From positions 124,001 to 188,000 of the forward strand of contig CANKLE010000002.1 of the NCBI GenBank assembly GCA_947483075.1: a stretch of DNA of 64,000 nucleotides, read 5' to 3'. The notes under the pieces are model-generated. The model was not told the origin of the DNA, did no database searches, and saw only the letters and a program-made list of their open reading frames with translations. Positions 40,475-50,219 of this stretch are shown piece after piece. A program made the translations under genes and the position numbers. Origin of the DNA: Flavobacteriaceae bacterium (GTDB lineage Bacteria > Bacteroidota > Bacteroidia > Flavobacteriales > Flavobacteriaceae). Within the stretch, counting starts at the first letter, position 1. Every line of letters starts with the position of its first letter.

Positions 40475-41021
40475 GTCAGGCGATCGAGTAGCGGTGTTGG
40501 ATGACGCCTATGAAGGGGTGGTTGTGCGTTGTGAAAACGACAAAGTTGTAGTAGAAACTACTGACGGATTTGTAATGACATATTTTGTCAAAGAGTTGAT
40601 TAAAATAAACATTTCCAATGATTTAGATAACAAAATGAAAAGCTTTAATTCAAATTTAGTTAAGGCAGAAAAAGAACCTGTAAAACGCAAGAAAAATCCG
40701 GTTGCATTCAAGACGGCTGCTGTGATTCCGGCACCCGAATTCGATTTACACATCGAAAAATTAGTCCCGCGTTGGCGTCATTTGAGCAATTATGAAATCT
40801 TGAATTTGCAAATGGAAGCAGCCAAGCGACACATAGATTTTGCCATTCGAAACCGAATTCCTAAAATTGTATTCATTCACGGTGTTGGCGAAGGAGTATT
40901 AAAATCCGAATTGGATTTTATGTTAGGCCGATACGAGGAAGTTTATTTTCAAGATGCCAACTACCAAAAATATGGCCAGGGCGCTACAGAGGTTGGTTTT
41001 AAGCAGAAAAAATCAAATTGA
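40467..41021 (+). CDS. Smr/MutS2 C-terminal domain protein
   Basis: KOW-like N-terminus; EFDLHIEKLV and IVFIHGVGEGVLKSEL Smr motifs. Confidence 0.88.
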   Translation: MFKSGDRVAVLDDAYEGVVVRCENDKVVVETTDGFVMTYFVKELIKINISNDLDNKMKSFNSNLVKAEKEPVKRKKNPVAFKTAAVIPAPEFDLHIEKLVPRWRHLSNYEILNLQMEAAKRHIDFAIRNRIPKIVFIHGVGEGVLKSELDFMLGRYEEVYFQDANYQKYGQGATEVGFKQKKSN

Positions 41022-41022
41022 G

Positions 41023-42003
41023 TTAGTTGGCAGTTAATAATGTGCCGATAAGGATGTCATCGCCATAATAAAAAGTGCTTCCTGTGAGTAGATTCGAAAA
41101 GGTTACGGCTTTAAGATGAATGCTGTGCGAAAAGCCGCTGCCGTTTGTGCTTGTGGTTACCTCTATGATTCCGCTGGTATTGGTCACGCCAGCTTGACCG
41201 AGCCACTCTTCGTTTACTGTTGGGCTATCAGGCAAAGTACTGGCACAAAAATAAGTTGAATTTCCTCCTAAAGTCAGGGCTAAGCTGAATAAACGGTAGC
41301 TCAATAGGTTTTCATTATTGGTATTGATCAAAGCTGTTTTGGGAGTTCCCAACACAGAACTATCCAATAAATTATTCGATAAATTCTGAATAAATAATCC
41401 TTCAATTCCTCCGTTTTGCGCATTATACAAGGTGTTGCTCGTACTGCATAGTTGAATGGAGTCGGGGTTGAAATTCATGGGTAGCGTAGTGGCATTGGTG
41501 TCAAAATCGCCAAATACAAAGGTTTCGTATACTTGATTTCCGTTTGGTTTGGCAAAGGTGATGTTGTTGAAGCTGATCGCGTGTCGGTACTTGCTTATTT
41601 TAATGGCGCCAGTTTGGGTATTGGGTGCGCTATAAATTGCAGTAGTGTGAATGGAAATGGTTCCTGCTACGGCATTCCATTCTTCTGTTACAGAAGGGCT
41701 TGCGGGCGGAATTGTAGAGCAAATGCTCGCCGAACTTACGGTGTTGTTGTAGCTGCGATAAATAACTTTGTTTGTGGTATTTATGGTAAAGGATTTGTCG
41801 CCAACTTTGTTTTCGTAGGCCAAACTGTTTTCTGGAATCTCGATGAGCAACAATTGACTTCCATTTATCTTGTACACCACATTATTCAAACTACATTCTT
41901 GAGCGCTAACCGCATCAAAATTGATGTTTTCGATGTTTAAATTGCCATCATCACAGCTGTTTAATAGCGCTATCGAAACCAAAGAAAGTAGTAATTTTTT
42001 CAT
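41023..42003 (-). CDS. Lipoprotein with two related internal domains
   Basis: Lipobox IALLNSCDDGN; repeated CSTIPPASPSVTEEWNAVAG / CASTLPDSPTVNEEWLGQAG; start trimmed. Confidence 0.78.
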   Translation of the reverse strand: MKKLLLSLVSIALLNSCDDGNLNIENINFDAVSAQECSLNNVVYKINGSQLLLIEIPENSLAYENKVGDKSFTINTTNKVIYRSYNNTVSSASICSTIPPASPSVTEEWNAVAGTISIHTTAIYSAPNTQTGAIKISKYRHAISFNNITFAKPNGNQVYETFVFGDFDTNATTLPMNFNPDSIQLCSTSNTLYNAQNGGIEGLFIQNLSNNLLDSSVLGTPKTALINTNNENLLSYRLFSLALTLGGNSTYFCASTLPDSPTVNEEWLGQAGVTNTSGIIEVTTSTNGSGFSHSIHLKAVTFSNLLTGSTFYYGDDILIGTLLTAN

Positions 42004-42066
42004 ATTCAAAGTGGGTATTGCTGGTTTTGGGTACAAAATTTAGCAGTTAATTCGTACTTTAGCCCA

Positions 42067-42097
42067 CAAAAATAGTATAATAATTTGCAACTAGCAA
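42067..42097 (-). promoter_or_regulatory. Candidate minus-strand promoter (TTG, 20 nt, TATTTTTG)
   Basis: On + strand: CAAAAATA 42067-42074 and CAA 42095-42097. Confidence 0.45.
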
Positions 42098-42144
42098 TCA
42101 AATTCCGAACACATTAATGTTTCGAAAATTGAGCTTTTGATGGT

Positions 42145-43278
42145 ATGAAAAAAGTGTATTTTGACAATGCGGCAACTTCTCCAATTGATCCTCGTGTTAT
42201 TCAGGAGGTGAATTTGGCAATGGCCGATGATTTTGGAAACCCTTCGTCTTTGCATGCATTTGGGAGACAAGCCAAAAGCAGGTTGGAGTTGGCTCGCAAA
42301 ACCATTGCCAAATATTGCAAGGCATCGGCGGCTGAAATTGTCTTTACCTCTGGCGGAACAGAAGGAAATAATTGGGTGCTGCTAGCGGCGATCCGCGATT
42401 TAGGAATTAAAAGAATTATTTCAAGTAAAATAGAACATCATGCTGTAATTCATGTACTTGAAAATTTAAAAAAAGAATACAATATTCAATTAGATTTTGT
42501 AAAAATTCTTTCTGATGGCTCGGTAGATCATACCGATTTGGTTCGTCTTCTGGCTCAAGATATTCCCACTTTGGTTTCGTTTATGCACGTAAATAATGAA
42601 ATCGGTACGGTACTCGATTTGGCCAAAACCAGCCGAATTTGCCAACAGCACCAAGCCTATTTTCATTCTGATATGGTGCAGTCTGTGGGTAAATTGCCTA
42701 TTGATTTTTCGGCAATTGCTGTTGATTTTGCAGTTGCAAGTGCACACAAATTTCATGGTCCTAAAGGGGTAGGATTTGTTTATATCAAAAAAGGAATAGC
42801 TCTTAAATCGATGTTGTATGGGGGAGAGCAGGAAAAAGGTTTGCGTCCCGGCACCGAAGCTGTACCTTCTGTTGTTGGAATGGCCAAGGCTTTTGAATTG
42901 GCCAACACCGAATTGAACGAGCATACCCAACAAATCAGCGAATTAAAAGCGTACACAATCGCCAACTTGACAAAGCACTTTCCGGCTTGTAAAGTAAACG
43001 GAAGTCCAGCTGGCATTCACACAATTCTAAATGTGCAAATTCCTTGTGCCACTCACAAACAAGATATGTTGTTGTTTGCTTTAGATATGCAAGGAATTGC
43101 TGTTTCTAGAGGTAGCGCCTGTCAATCGGGTAGTCCTAAACCCTCCCATGTATTGGCCGAAATCCTATCTGACGAGGAGAAACTTCAGCCTTCCTTGCGC
43201 ATATCGTTTAGTCATTTCAATACCAAAGAAGAAGTGGATTACTTTGTAGAAAAATTAGATAAAATTCTAAGCGATTAA
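42145..43278 (+). CDS. Cysteine desulfurase (NifS/IscS-like)
   Basis: VYFDNAATSPIDPRV, ASAHKFHGPKGVGF PLP lysine, SRGSACQSGSPKPSHVL catalytic Cys loop. Confidence 0.95.
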   Translation: MKKVYFDNAATSPIDPRVIQEVNLAMADDFGNPSSLHAFGRQAKSRLELARKTIAKYCKASAAEIVFTSGGTEGNNWVLLAAIRDLGIKRIISSKIEHHAVIHVLENLKKEYNIQLDFVKILSDGSVDHTDLVRLLAQDIPTLVSFMHVNNEIGTVLDLAKTSRICQQHQAYFHSDMVQSVGKLPIDFSAIAVDFAVASAHKFHGPKGVGFVYIKKGIALKSMLYGGEQEKGLRPGTEAVPSVVGMAKAFELANTELNEHTQQISELKAYTIANLTKHFPACKVNGSPAGIHTILNVQIPCATHKQDMLLFALDMQGIAVSRGSACQSGSPKPSHVLAEILSDEEKLQPSLRISFSHFNTKEEVDYFVEKLDKILSD

Positions 43279-43323
43279 ATTTCAATTCAATTAGAACGGA
43301 GTTTTTTTTTATCATGTAATGTA

Positions 43324-44712
43324 TTACAAGTGAATCACTTCGCCATAGGCATCGGCCACGGCTTCCATTACGGCTTCGCTCATGGTCGGGTGCGGGTGAA
43401 TGGCTTTCAGGATTTCATGTCCTGTAGTTTCTAACTTACGAGCCACCACTGCTTCGGCAATCATATCGGTTACGCCTGCGCCAATCATGTGACAGCCCAA
43501 CCATTCGCCGTATTTGGCATCAAAAATCACTTTTACAAAACCGTCTGCTGCACCTGAAGCTTTCGCTTTACCGGATGCTGAGAACGGGAATTTACCAATT
43601 TTCAATTCGTATCCTTTTTCTTTGGCTTGTTTTTCGGTCAATCCTACCGAAGCAATCTCTGGTGTAGCATAAGTACAACCGGGAATGTTGCCATAATCAA
43701 TCGGATCTACATGCAGTCCGGCAATTTTTTCTACGCAATTAATTCCTTCGGCTGAAGCTACGTGAGCCAAGGCTTGTCCAGGAGTTACGTCGCCAATGGC
43801 ATAATAACCCGGTACATTGGTTTGGTTGTAGGCGTTTACCAAAATTTTGTCTTTATCAGTCGCAATGCCAACTGCTTCTAGTCCAATATTTTCGATATTC
43901 GTTTTGATCCCCACGGCCGATAATAAGATCTCTGCTTCTAGTACTTCTTCGCCTTTGGCTGTTTTTACATACGCTTTTACACCTGATCCGCTGGTATCAA
44001 TGCGCTCTACGCTAGAGCTGGTCATGATTTTTACGCCGGCTTTTTTCATCGAGCGCTCCATTTGTTTAGAGATGTCTTCGTCTTCTACCGGAACAATATT
44101 AGGCATGAACTCTACAATGGTTACCTCAGTTCCCATGGAGTTGTAAAAATGGGCAAACTCAACGCCAATCGCTCCTGATCCTACGATAATCATCGATTTG
44201 GGTTGAGTTGGCAAGGTCATGGCTTGGCGATACCCAATTACTTTTTTGCCATCTTGCGGCAAATTCGGCAATTCCCGTGAACGAGCTCCTGTTGCGATAA
44301 TAATATGATCGGCGCTGTATTCGGTGGTTTTTCCGTCGGCGGCTTTTACGTCTACTTTTTTGCCCGCTTTCAAGGTTCCGAAACCTTCAATTACGTCAAT
44401 TTTATTTTTTTTCATCAAAAACTGCACGCCTTTGCTCATGCCATCGGCAACATTTCGGCTGCGCGCCACTACTGCATTAAAGTCTTTGTCAAAAGAAGAT
44501 ACCGTGAGTCCGTAATCAGAAGCGTGTTTTAAATAATCAAATACTTGTGCCGATTTTAACAAGGCTTTGGTTGGAATACAGCCCCAGTTGAGGCAAACAC
44601 CTCCCAAGTTTTCTTTTTCGATTACAGCTACTTTAAAGCCCAATTGAGAGGCACGAATGGCGGTAACATATCCACCAGGTCCGCTTCCTAAAACGATGAT
44701 ATCGTATTTCAT
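43324..44712 (-). CDS. lpdA: Dihydrolipoyl dehydrogenase
   Basis: VLGSGPGGYVTAIRA, ENLGGVCLNWGCIPTKALLKSA, HPHPTMSEAVMEA. Confidence 0.97.
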   Translation of the reverse strand: MKYDIIVLGSGPGGYVTAIRASQLGFKVAVIEKENLGGVCLNWGCIPTKALLKSAQVFDYLKHASDYGLTVSSFDKDFNAVVARSRNVADGMSKGVQFLMKKNKIDVIEGFGTLKAGKKVDVKAADGKTTEYSADHIIIATGARSRELPNLPQDGKKVIGYRQAMTLPTQPKSMIIVGSGAIGVEFAHFYNSMGTEVTIVEFMPNIVPVEDEDISKQMERSMKKAGVKIMTSSSVERIDTSGSGVKAYVKTAKGEEVLEAEILLSAVGIKTNIENIGLEAVGIATDKDKILVNAYNQTNVPGYYAIGDVTPGQALAHVASAEGINCVEKIAGLHVDPIDYGNIPGCTYATPEIASVGLTEKQAKEKGYELKIGKFPFSASGKAKASGAADGFVKVIFDAKYGEWLGCHMIGAGVTDMIAEAVVARKLETTGHEILKAIHPHPTMSEAVMEAVADAYGEVIHL

Positions 44713-44808
44713 ATGAATGTATTATTAATTTACTAAATGTAGTTTTGGCAGCCCAAAAATAAGGATAAATTCTAAAACAAGGCCGAAAATTAGCGCGCTA
44801 TTTTGTGA

Positions 44809-45360
44809 TTAATAGGAGTAAGTAAGTCCGAAGGTATAGGTGTTTATTTCTTTGTCAAATAACAAGCCCACTTTTGATTCGTGGTAAGGTTTGGCAAAAA
44901 TATAGGCCGAGGCAATCCCAATAGTGGCGCCGCCCAACACATCCCAGGTATCGTGAAATTTTCCTTGCACGCGGGAATACCCTACAAAGGAGGCCATCGC
45001 ATAGCAAGGAAGTCCATACGACCAGCCGTATTTGCGTTGAATGAAAGCAGCACCGGCAAAGGCACTGGTAGTATGACCAGAAGGAAATGAATAGTTATCA
45101 TGAATAGGGCCTTCTGATGGTCTTGGTTTTAATACTATGTGCTTTAAGGACTGCGCTAATATCAAACTTGATCCATAGGTTTTTATGAATTGCCAAGTTG
45201 GTTTTTCTTGGTCTTCTTTGCAAAATAAAGTTGCAGTTAATGCAGCAGCTGGAATTGCAAATTGCAAAATATCGCCCGCCGAAGTAACCGAACTGTTTTG
45301 CGCAGTACTTTTTGAAATAAAGGCTAGGAGTAGGAACAAACTAAACAAGGATTTTTTCAT
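44809..45360 (-). CDS. PAP2 family phosphatase
   Basis: KHIVLKPRP, PSGH, SRVQGKFHDTWD: all three PAP2 motifs; start trimmed to MKKSLFSL. Confidence 0.9.
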   Translation of the reverse strand: MKKSLFSLFLLLAFISKSTAQNSSVTSAGDILQFAIPAAALTATLFCKEDQEKPTWQFIKTYGSSLILAQSLKHIVLKPRPSEGPIHDNYSFPSGHTTSAFAGAAFIQRKYGWSYGLPCYAMASFVGYSRVQGKFHDTWDVLGGATIGIASAYIFAKPYHESKVGLLFDKEINTYTFGLTYSY

Positions 45361-45365
45361 GAGAA

Positions 45366-46355
45366 TCAAAAGGTTATGGTGGCACCCACCACATTGGTAT
45401 TGTAAATTCGGTTGAAGTTGTATTGGGTATTAAACGTTGTTTTTTTCTCTTTTGCCCCCGGTAAAGCTGTCGATGTTTTTACAATTCTACGTTCGGCAAT
45501 GTTTTTACCTATTACGCAACCAATTAACACCGCCAAGGGATAGTCGGAAGCCCAATGCACTTTGCCACTCATCATGTTGAAGGCAAGTGCACCTCCGAGC
45601 GTATATCCCACCGGTTTGATCCATTTGTATTCGGAGTAGTTTGTTGCAATAACCATAAGGGTGGCAAAATAGGTAGCCATATGACCCGAGGGCATTGCAT
45701 CAAAATTTGGAGTGGTGCTCTGATAGGCGGCAAAACTGGGAAACGGATGCCAAGCTCCTCCGTCATTTCCATCTCTTATGGCCACCAAAGGACTTTGTCT
45801 TCCCGACATGCGTTTAATGGTTTGTGTAGTAATGCCCACAGAAACCAATACTTCGACCAATTCGTTGGCGGTAGTTAAAGCGCGGTAATCATCGGGGCCA
45901 ATTTTTCCAACCGCATAGAAAAATCCACTCAATAATAAAGTAGTATTGCCATTGCCGATGTAATAAAATGCCGATGAAATACTGGTTGGAATTACTTCTA
46001 ATCCCAAAATTCGTTTGTAATGGGAAGGTTTGTCCCAGCCACCCAATCGCTCGCCTAATTTACCCGAATCTTCAATCAATTTCTGATCATAAGGCAGAAT
46101 AACCAGGGTTGATCCGAGTGCCAATCCATCCCATTTGAGGTTCTCTTTTTGTACAGTAAATTTTCCTAAATCATATAAATCTTGCGGGATAAACCGAAAC
46201 ATGTCCCAGGTTTTTGGGGCTTTGTAGCTGTAGGTAAGTTCGGGTGTAATTTGAAACACTTGCCGGTCAACCGCAACACTGTCCTGTTGTTGGGCAGCTC
46301 CGATTTGCATCGCAAAACAAAAAAAGAAAAGGACAACAATTTTAGAAAAGCGCAT
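45366..46355 (-). CDS. PAP2 family phosphatase, divergent paralogue
   Basis: MPSGHMATYFA, MMSGKVHWASDYP; degenerate first motif KRMSGRQSP. Confidence 0.88.
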   Translation of the reverse strand: MRFSKIVVLFFFCFAMQIGAAQQQDSVAVDRQVFQITPELTYSYKAPKTWDMFRFIPQDLYDLGKFTVQKENLKWDGLALGSTLVILPYDQKLIEDSGKLGERLGGWDKPSHYKRILGLEVIPTSISSAFYYIGNGNTTLLLSGFFYAVGKIGPDDYRALTTANELVEVLVSVGITTQTIKRMSGRQSPLVAIRDGNDGGAWHPFPSFAAYQSTTPNFDAMPSGHMATYFATLMVIATNYSEYKWIKPVGYTLGGALAFNMMSGKVHWASDYPLAVLIGCVIGKNIAERRIVKTSTALPGAKEKKTTFNTQYNFNRIYNTNVVGATITF

Positions 46356-46392
46356 AAGTTGAATTTAAAAAAAAATAAAAATAGGTTTTATT

Positions 46393-48168
46393 TTAGTTGG
46401 GGACAATAGATTCGTTTACATCCGAAGCGAATTGGGAATCGTACAGTTTTTTATAAAAACCAGCTTCGTTTTTCAATAAGTCGGTATGGCTGCCTTTTTC
46501 GACAATTAATCCTTTGTCCATTACAATAATGGTATCCGCATTCATGATCGTCGCCAAACGGTGTGCAATGATTATTGATGTTCTGCCTTGGGTAATTTTG
46601 GCTGTGGCAGTTTGAATGAGTTCTTCAGAATACGAGTCAATAGAGGAGGTAGCTTCGTCTAAAATTAAAATGCTAGGCGCACTCACGTAGGCGCGTAAAA
46701 AGGCAATCAATTGGCGTTGACCGGAAGATAGCATCACGCCGCGCTCCTTTACATTGTAGTGATAGCCGCCAGGCAAGCTCATGATAAAGTCATGCAGGCC
46801 TATGTTTTTGGCCGCTTCGTCAACTTGTTCTTGGGAGATGTTTGGGTTATTTAAGGTAATGTTATTCAGAATGGTATCGGCAAACAAAAAAACATCTTGC
46901 AAAACCACGGCAATTTGCTTGCGAATAGAACCCAATTGAAATTCATTAACATTGATGCCGTCAATGTAAATGGCACCTTTGTCTATTTCGTAAAACCGAT
47001 TCAATAAATTGATAATGGTTGATTTTCCGGCTCCAGTAGCGCCTACAATAGCAACTGTTTGTCCTGCTTTCACCTCAAAACTGATGCCTTTGATGACTTC
47101 TTCGCCGGGTACGTAACCAAAATGAACCTGATCAAATAGAATATTTCCATCAAATTTTGGTGCGACAAGGGTACCCGATACTTGTAATTCTTCTTGGGTA
47201 TCCAAAATATCAAATACGCGATTGGCCGCAATCATGCCCATTTGCATCTCGTTAAATTTATCGGCAATTTGGCGCAACGGATTGAATAACATGCCGATAA
47301 ACATGGTATAGGAAAACAAATCACCAAAGGTGGTAAACTGATCGCCGTTTAGAATATTAATTCCGCCATACAGCACCACAAATCCTAATGAAAGCGAGGA
47401 AATGATATCGGCAATGGGGAAAAAGATGGAGTTGTATAAGATGGTTTTAATCCAGGCCTTGCGGTGTTTGTCGTTGATGGCTGCAAATTTTTCGGCTTCA
47501 ATGGTTTCTCGATGAAACAACTGTACAATTTTCATGCCCGTAACGCGCTCTTGCACAAAGGTGTTCATGTGGGCTATTTGGTTGCGCACATCCTCAAAGG
47601 CCAATTGCATTTTTCGTTGAAAGATGCGGGTAATAAATACCAAAACCGGCATGGCTGCTACCACAATCCAGGTGAGTTTCCAGTTCATGTAGAACATAAA
47701 AGCCAAGATGACAAGCATTTTGAGTAAATCACTGATGATCATGAATAAGCCTTGGCTGAAAATTTTAGCAATTTGTTCGATATCTGAAACCGAACGCGTA
47801 ACCAATTGGCCTACCGGTGCGGTATCAAAATATTTCATCCGAAATTGCAACAAATGCTGGAACAATTTTACGCGAATGTCTTTTACAATGTCTTGGCCTA
47901 ACCAGTTGGCCCAATACACAAAATAGTATTGAGAAAAGGCCTCTGCCAACAATACGATCCCCATTAAACTCACATAAAATAGCAAGCCTTGTGCATCGTG
48001 TGTTTTGATGTATAAATCGACCGTTTGTTTAAGTAAATACGGACGTAAAGCTGCAAAAACAGAAAGAAATACCGCAAAGGCTACTACACCATAATACCGA
48101 AACGTATAGGGCTTGGTATAGGTGATGATGCGTTTAAAGACTTGGGTGTCAAAGGCGGTAGCTTTCAT
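46393..48168 (-). CDS. ABC transporter, fused permease and ATPase (MsbA-like exporter)
   Basis: TM domain, GATGAGKSTIINLL, LSSGQRQLIAFLRAY, ILILDEATSSID. Confidence 0.95.
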   Translation of the reverse strand: MKATAFDTQVFKRIITYTKPYTFRYYGVVAFAVFLSVFAALRPYLLKQTVDLYIKTHDAQGLLFYVSLMGIVLLAEAFSQYYFVYWANWLGQDIVKDIRVKLFQHLLQFRMKYFDTAPVGQLVTRSVSDIEQIAKIFSQGLFMIISDLLKMLVILAFMFYMNWKLTWIVVAAMPVLVFITRIFQRKMQLAFEDVRNQIAHMNTFVQERVTGMKIVQLFHRETIEAEKFAAINDKHRKAWIKTILYNSIFFPIADIISSLSLGFVVLYGGINILNGDQFTTFGDLFSYTMFIGMLFNPLRQIADKFNEMQMGMIAANRVFDILDTQEELQVSGTLVAPKFDGNILFDQVHFGYVPGEEVIKGISFEVKAGQTVAIVGATGAGKSTIINLLNRFYEIDKGAIYIDGINVNEFQLGSIRKQIAVVLQDVFLFADTILNNITLNNPNISQEQVDEAAKNIGLHDFIMSLPGGYHYNVKERGVMLSSGQRQLIAFLRAYVSAPSILILDEATSSIDSYSEELIQTATAKITQGRTSIIIAHRLATIMNADTIIVMDKGLIVEKGSHTDLLKNEAGFYKKLYDSQFASDVNESIVPN

Positions 48169-48173
48169 TGTGC

Positions 48174-48923
48174 TTAATGGTCTAGATTAGGGAGGTAAGG
48201 GTATTCGATGGCGGTTAAATACAAACCATGAGCAGGTACCGAAAAACCGGCATCCGAACGATTTTTACCCAATATAATTTGTTCAAATTCGGCCAAGCTT
48301 GTTTTGCCTAAGCCTACATTTAGTAGCGTGCCTACAATGGCACGAACCATATTGCGTAAGAACCGATCGGCCGAAATCGTGAAGATTAATAGGTGCTGAT
48401 CAGCGGTCCAAAAGGCTTCGTGAATTTTGCAATCAAAGGTTGCTACATCGGTATTAACTTTAGAAAAACATTGAAAATCGGTGTGCTGCAGCAATTGCTG
48501 TGCGGCTTCGTTCATGAGCGTCACGTCTAACCCTTGCTGATAATACCAGCTGAGTTCATTCAAAAACGGATTTTTGTGTGTGTGAATGTGGTATTCGTAG
48601 GTGCGTTTGGTAGCGTCAAAGCGCGCATGAGCTGTTGCTGAAACCGGAATTAGTTTTGCTACGGCAATGTCTTTGGGCAGCAACGCGTTGAGTTTGTAAC
48701 ACAACTTCTCTGAATCTAATTCTTGGGATACCTCAAAATGAGCATACATGATTTTGGCATGCACACCTGTATCGGTTCGACCTGCTGCTGTAAGCTCTAA
48801 GGAAACTCCCAAAATAGTTTGCAGGGCTTGCGTGAGCACTTCTTGCACCGACAAGGCATTCGGCTGAATTTGCCAACCGTGATATCCCGAGCCGTGGTAT
48901 GAAAATTGAATGAAATAACGCAA
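48174..48923 (-). CDS. truA: tRNA pseudouridine synthase A
   Basis: FSYHGSGYHGWQIQPNALSVQEVL, AAGRTDTGVHA, RFLRNMVRAIVG. Confidence 0.97.
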   Translation of the reverse strand: MRYFIQFSYHGSGYHGWQIQPNALSVQEVLTQALQTILGVSLELTAAGRTDTGVHAKIMYAHFEVSQELDSEKLCYKLNALLPKDIAVAKLIPVSATAHARFDATKRTYEYHIHTHKNPFLNELSWYYQQGLDVTLMNEAAQQLLQHTDFQCFSKVNTDVATFDCKIHEAFWTADQHLLIFTISADRFLRNMVRAIVGTLLNVGLGKTSLAEFEQIILGKNRSDAGFSVPAHGLYLTAIEYPYLPNLDH

Positions 48924-49064
48924 GTCGAAAAGCTTAAATTTACTGCCCGTAAATGTACAAAGGATTTTAAAAGCGAAGGGCAGATGCCTGGTAAAGTTTT
49001 CACAAATTTGCCCTCACATTTTGTCTAAATTAAAACCTATTTTTGTGTTCAAAATAAGCAATTT

Positions 49065-49559
49065 GTGAAAAAAATACTGCTGTTGTCAGACACCCACAGC
49101 CACCTCGATGAGGTGATGCTCAAATACGTGCGTCTGGCTGATGAGGTATGGCATGCCGGCGACATTGGCAGTTTGGAAGTGACTGACGCCATAAAAACAC
49201 TAAAACCACTGCGTGCCGTATATGGCAACATTGACAACGACAAAGCCCGGATGGAATTTCCGCTGCACAACCAATTTTTATGCGAGGAAGTGCAGGTCTG
49301 GATTACCCATATAGGGGGGTATCCGGGCAAATACAATCCGGCGATTCGAGCTGCATTAGCGGCTAATCCTCCTCAGTTGTTTATCTGTGGTCATTCGCAT
49401 ATTCTGAAAGTACAGTTTGACAAAACATTAAATTTATTACACATGAATCCCGGTGCAGCAGGCAAAAGTGGGTTTCATCAGCTGCGCACCATGCTGCGAT
49501 TTGTGATCGAGGGCGCGCAAATTAAAGAGTTAGAAATCATAGAATTGGGCGCCAAATAG
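49065..49559 (+). CDS. Metallophosphoesterase (YfcE/MJ0936 family)
   Basis: GTG start; LLSDTHSHLD, HAGDIGS, VYGNIDN, ICGHSHILK, HMNPGAAG. Confidence 0.93.
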   Translation: MKKILLLSDTHSHLDEVMLKYVRLADEVWHAGDIGSLEVTDAIKTLKPLRAVYGNIDNDKARMEFPLHNQFLCEEVQVWITHIGGYPGKYNPAIRAALAANPPQLFICGHSHILKVQFDKTLNLLHMNPGAAGKSGFHQLRTMLRFVIEGAQIKELEIIELGAK

Positions 49560-49570
49560 ACACAAAAAAA

Positions 49571-49593
49571 ACCCGTCACAAGGACAGGTTTTT
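49571..49593. terminator. Probable terminator between convergent genes
   Basis: ACCCGTC-acaag-GACAGGT with flanking A and T runs (one mismatch). Confidence 0.55.
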
Positions 49594-49622
49594 CTTCGCA
49601 CTAATAAACTAAGTTTATAGGT

Positions 49623-50051
49623 TTATCTCAATCGATCCACAGATTTTACGAGCTCTTCGTCCTTTTTAATGGCTTTATTGGCCAGAGCCAACAAAACGAT
49701 AGAAATAATAGGAAGATAGATCCCAATACCTTTCTCCGAAACTTCAACAGTCCCTCCAGATAGATTTAGTGATCGATAAACAAATAATCCTAATAAAATT
49801 AACGTTATTATCATGTTCAATCTGCCTAATACAAATTGATGTTGTCTTTTTTTGTAAAATAATATACTCACCAACGACAAGGATACGCTAAGTCCAATTA
49901 AGGTAATATAGGTTTTGTCTTGCATAAAATAAAACGCACCTGCTGCGGTATTCCATAAAGGAATGTAAAAGGGCAAAACGCCAATTACAAGGATGGCGAG
50001 CAGCAAATAAAGGGTTTGTATGCGTTGAATCATGTGCGATGAATGTGTCAC
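49623..50051 (-). CDS. DUF4293 family membrane protein
   Basis: MIQRIQTLYLLLAILVIGVLPFYIPLW; four TM segments. Confidence 0.85.
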   Translation of the reverse strand: MTHSSHMIQRIQTLYLLLAILVIGVLPFYIPLWNTAAGAFYFMQDKTYITLIGLSVSLSLVSILFYKKRQHQFVLGRLNMIITLILLGLFVYRSLNLSGGTVEVSEKGIGIYLPIISIVLLALANKAIKKDEELVKSVDRLR

Positions 50052-50219
50052 AAAAATATAGTTTCTTTTTAAATAAATACTATTGTGTGCTTAATATTTA
50101 TTCGTATTATTGCATCACAATTAGTAAGTAACTCAAACTTACGATTCGATTCATAAGAAAAAACCACACCTCTTATTCCTTTACTATTCCCATTCTAATT
50201 TAATTTAAAGAACATATTC

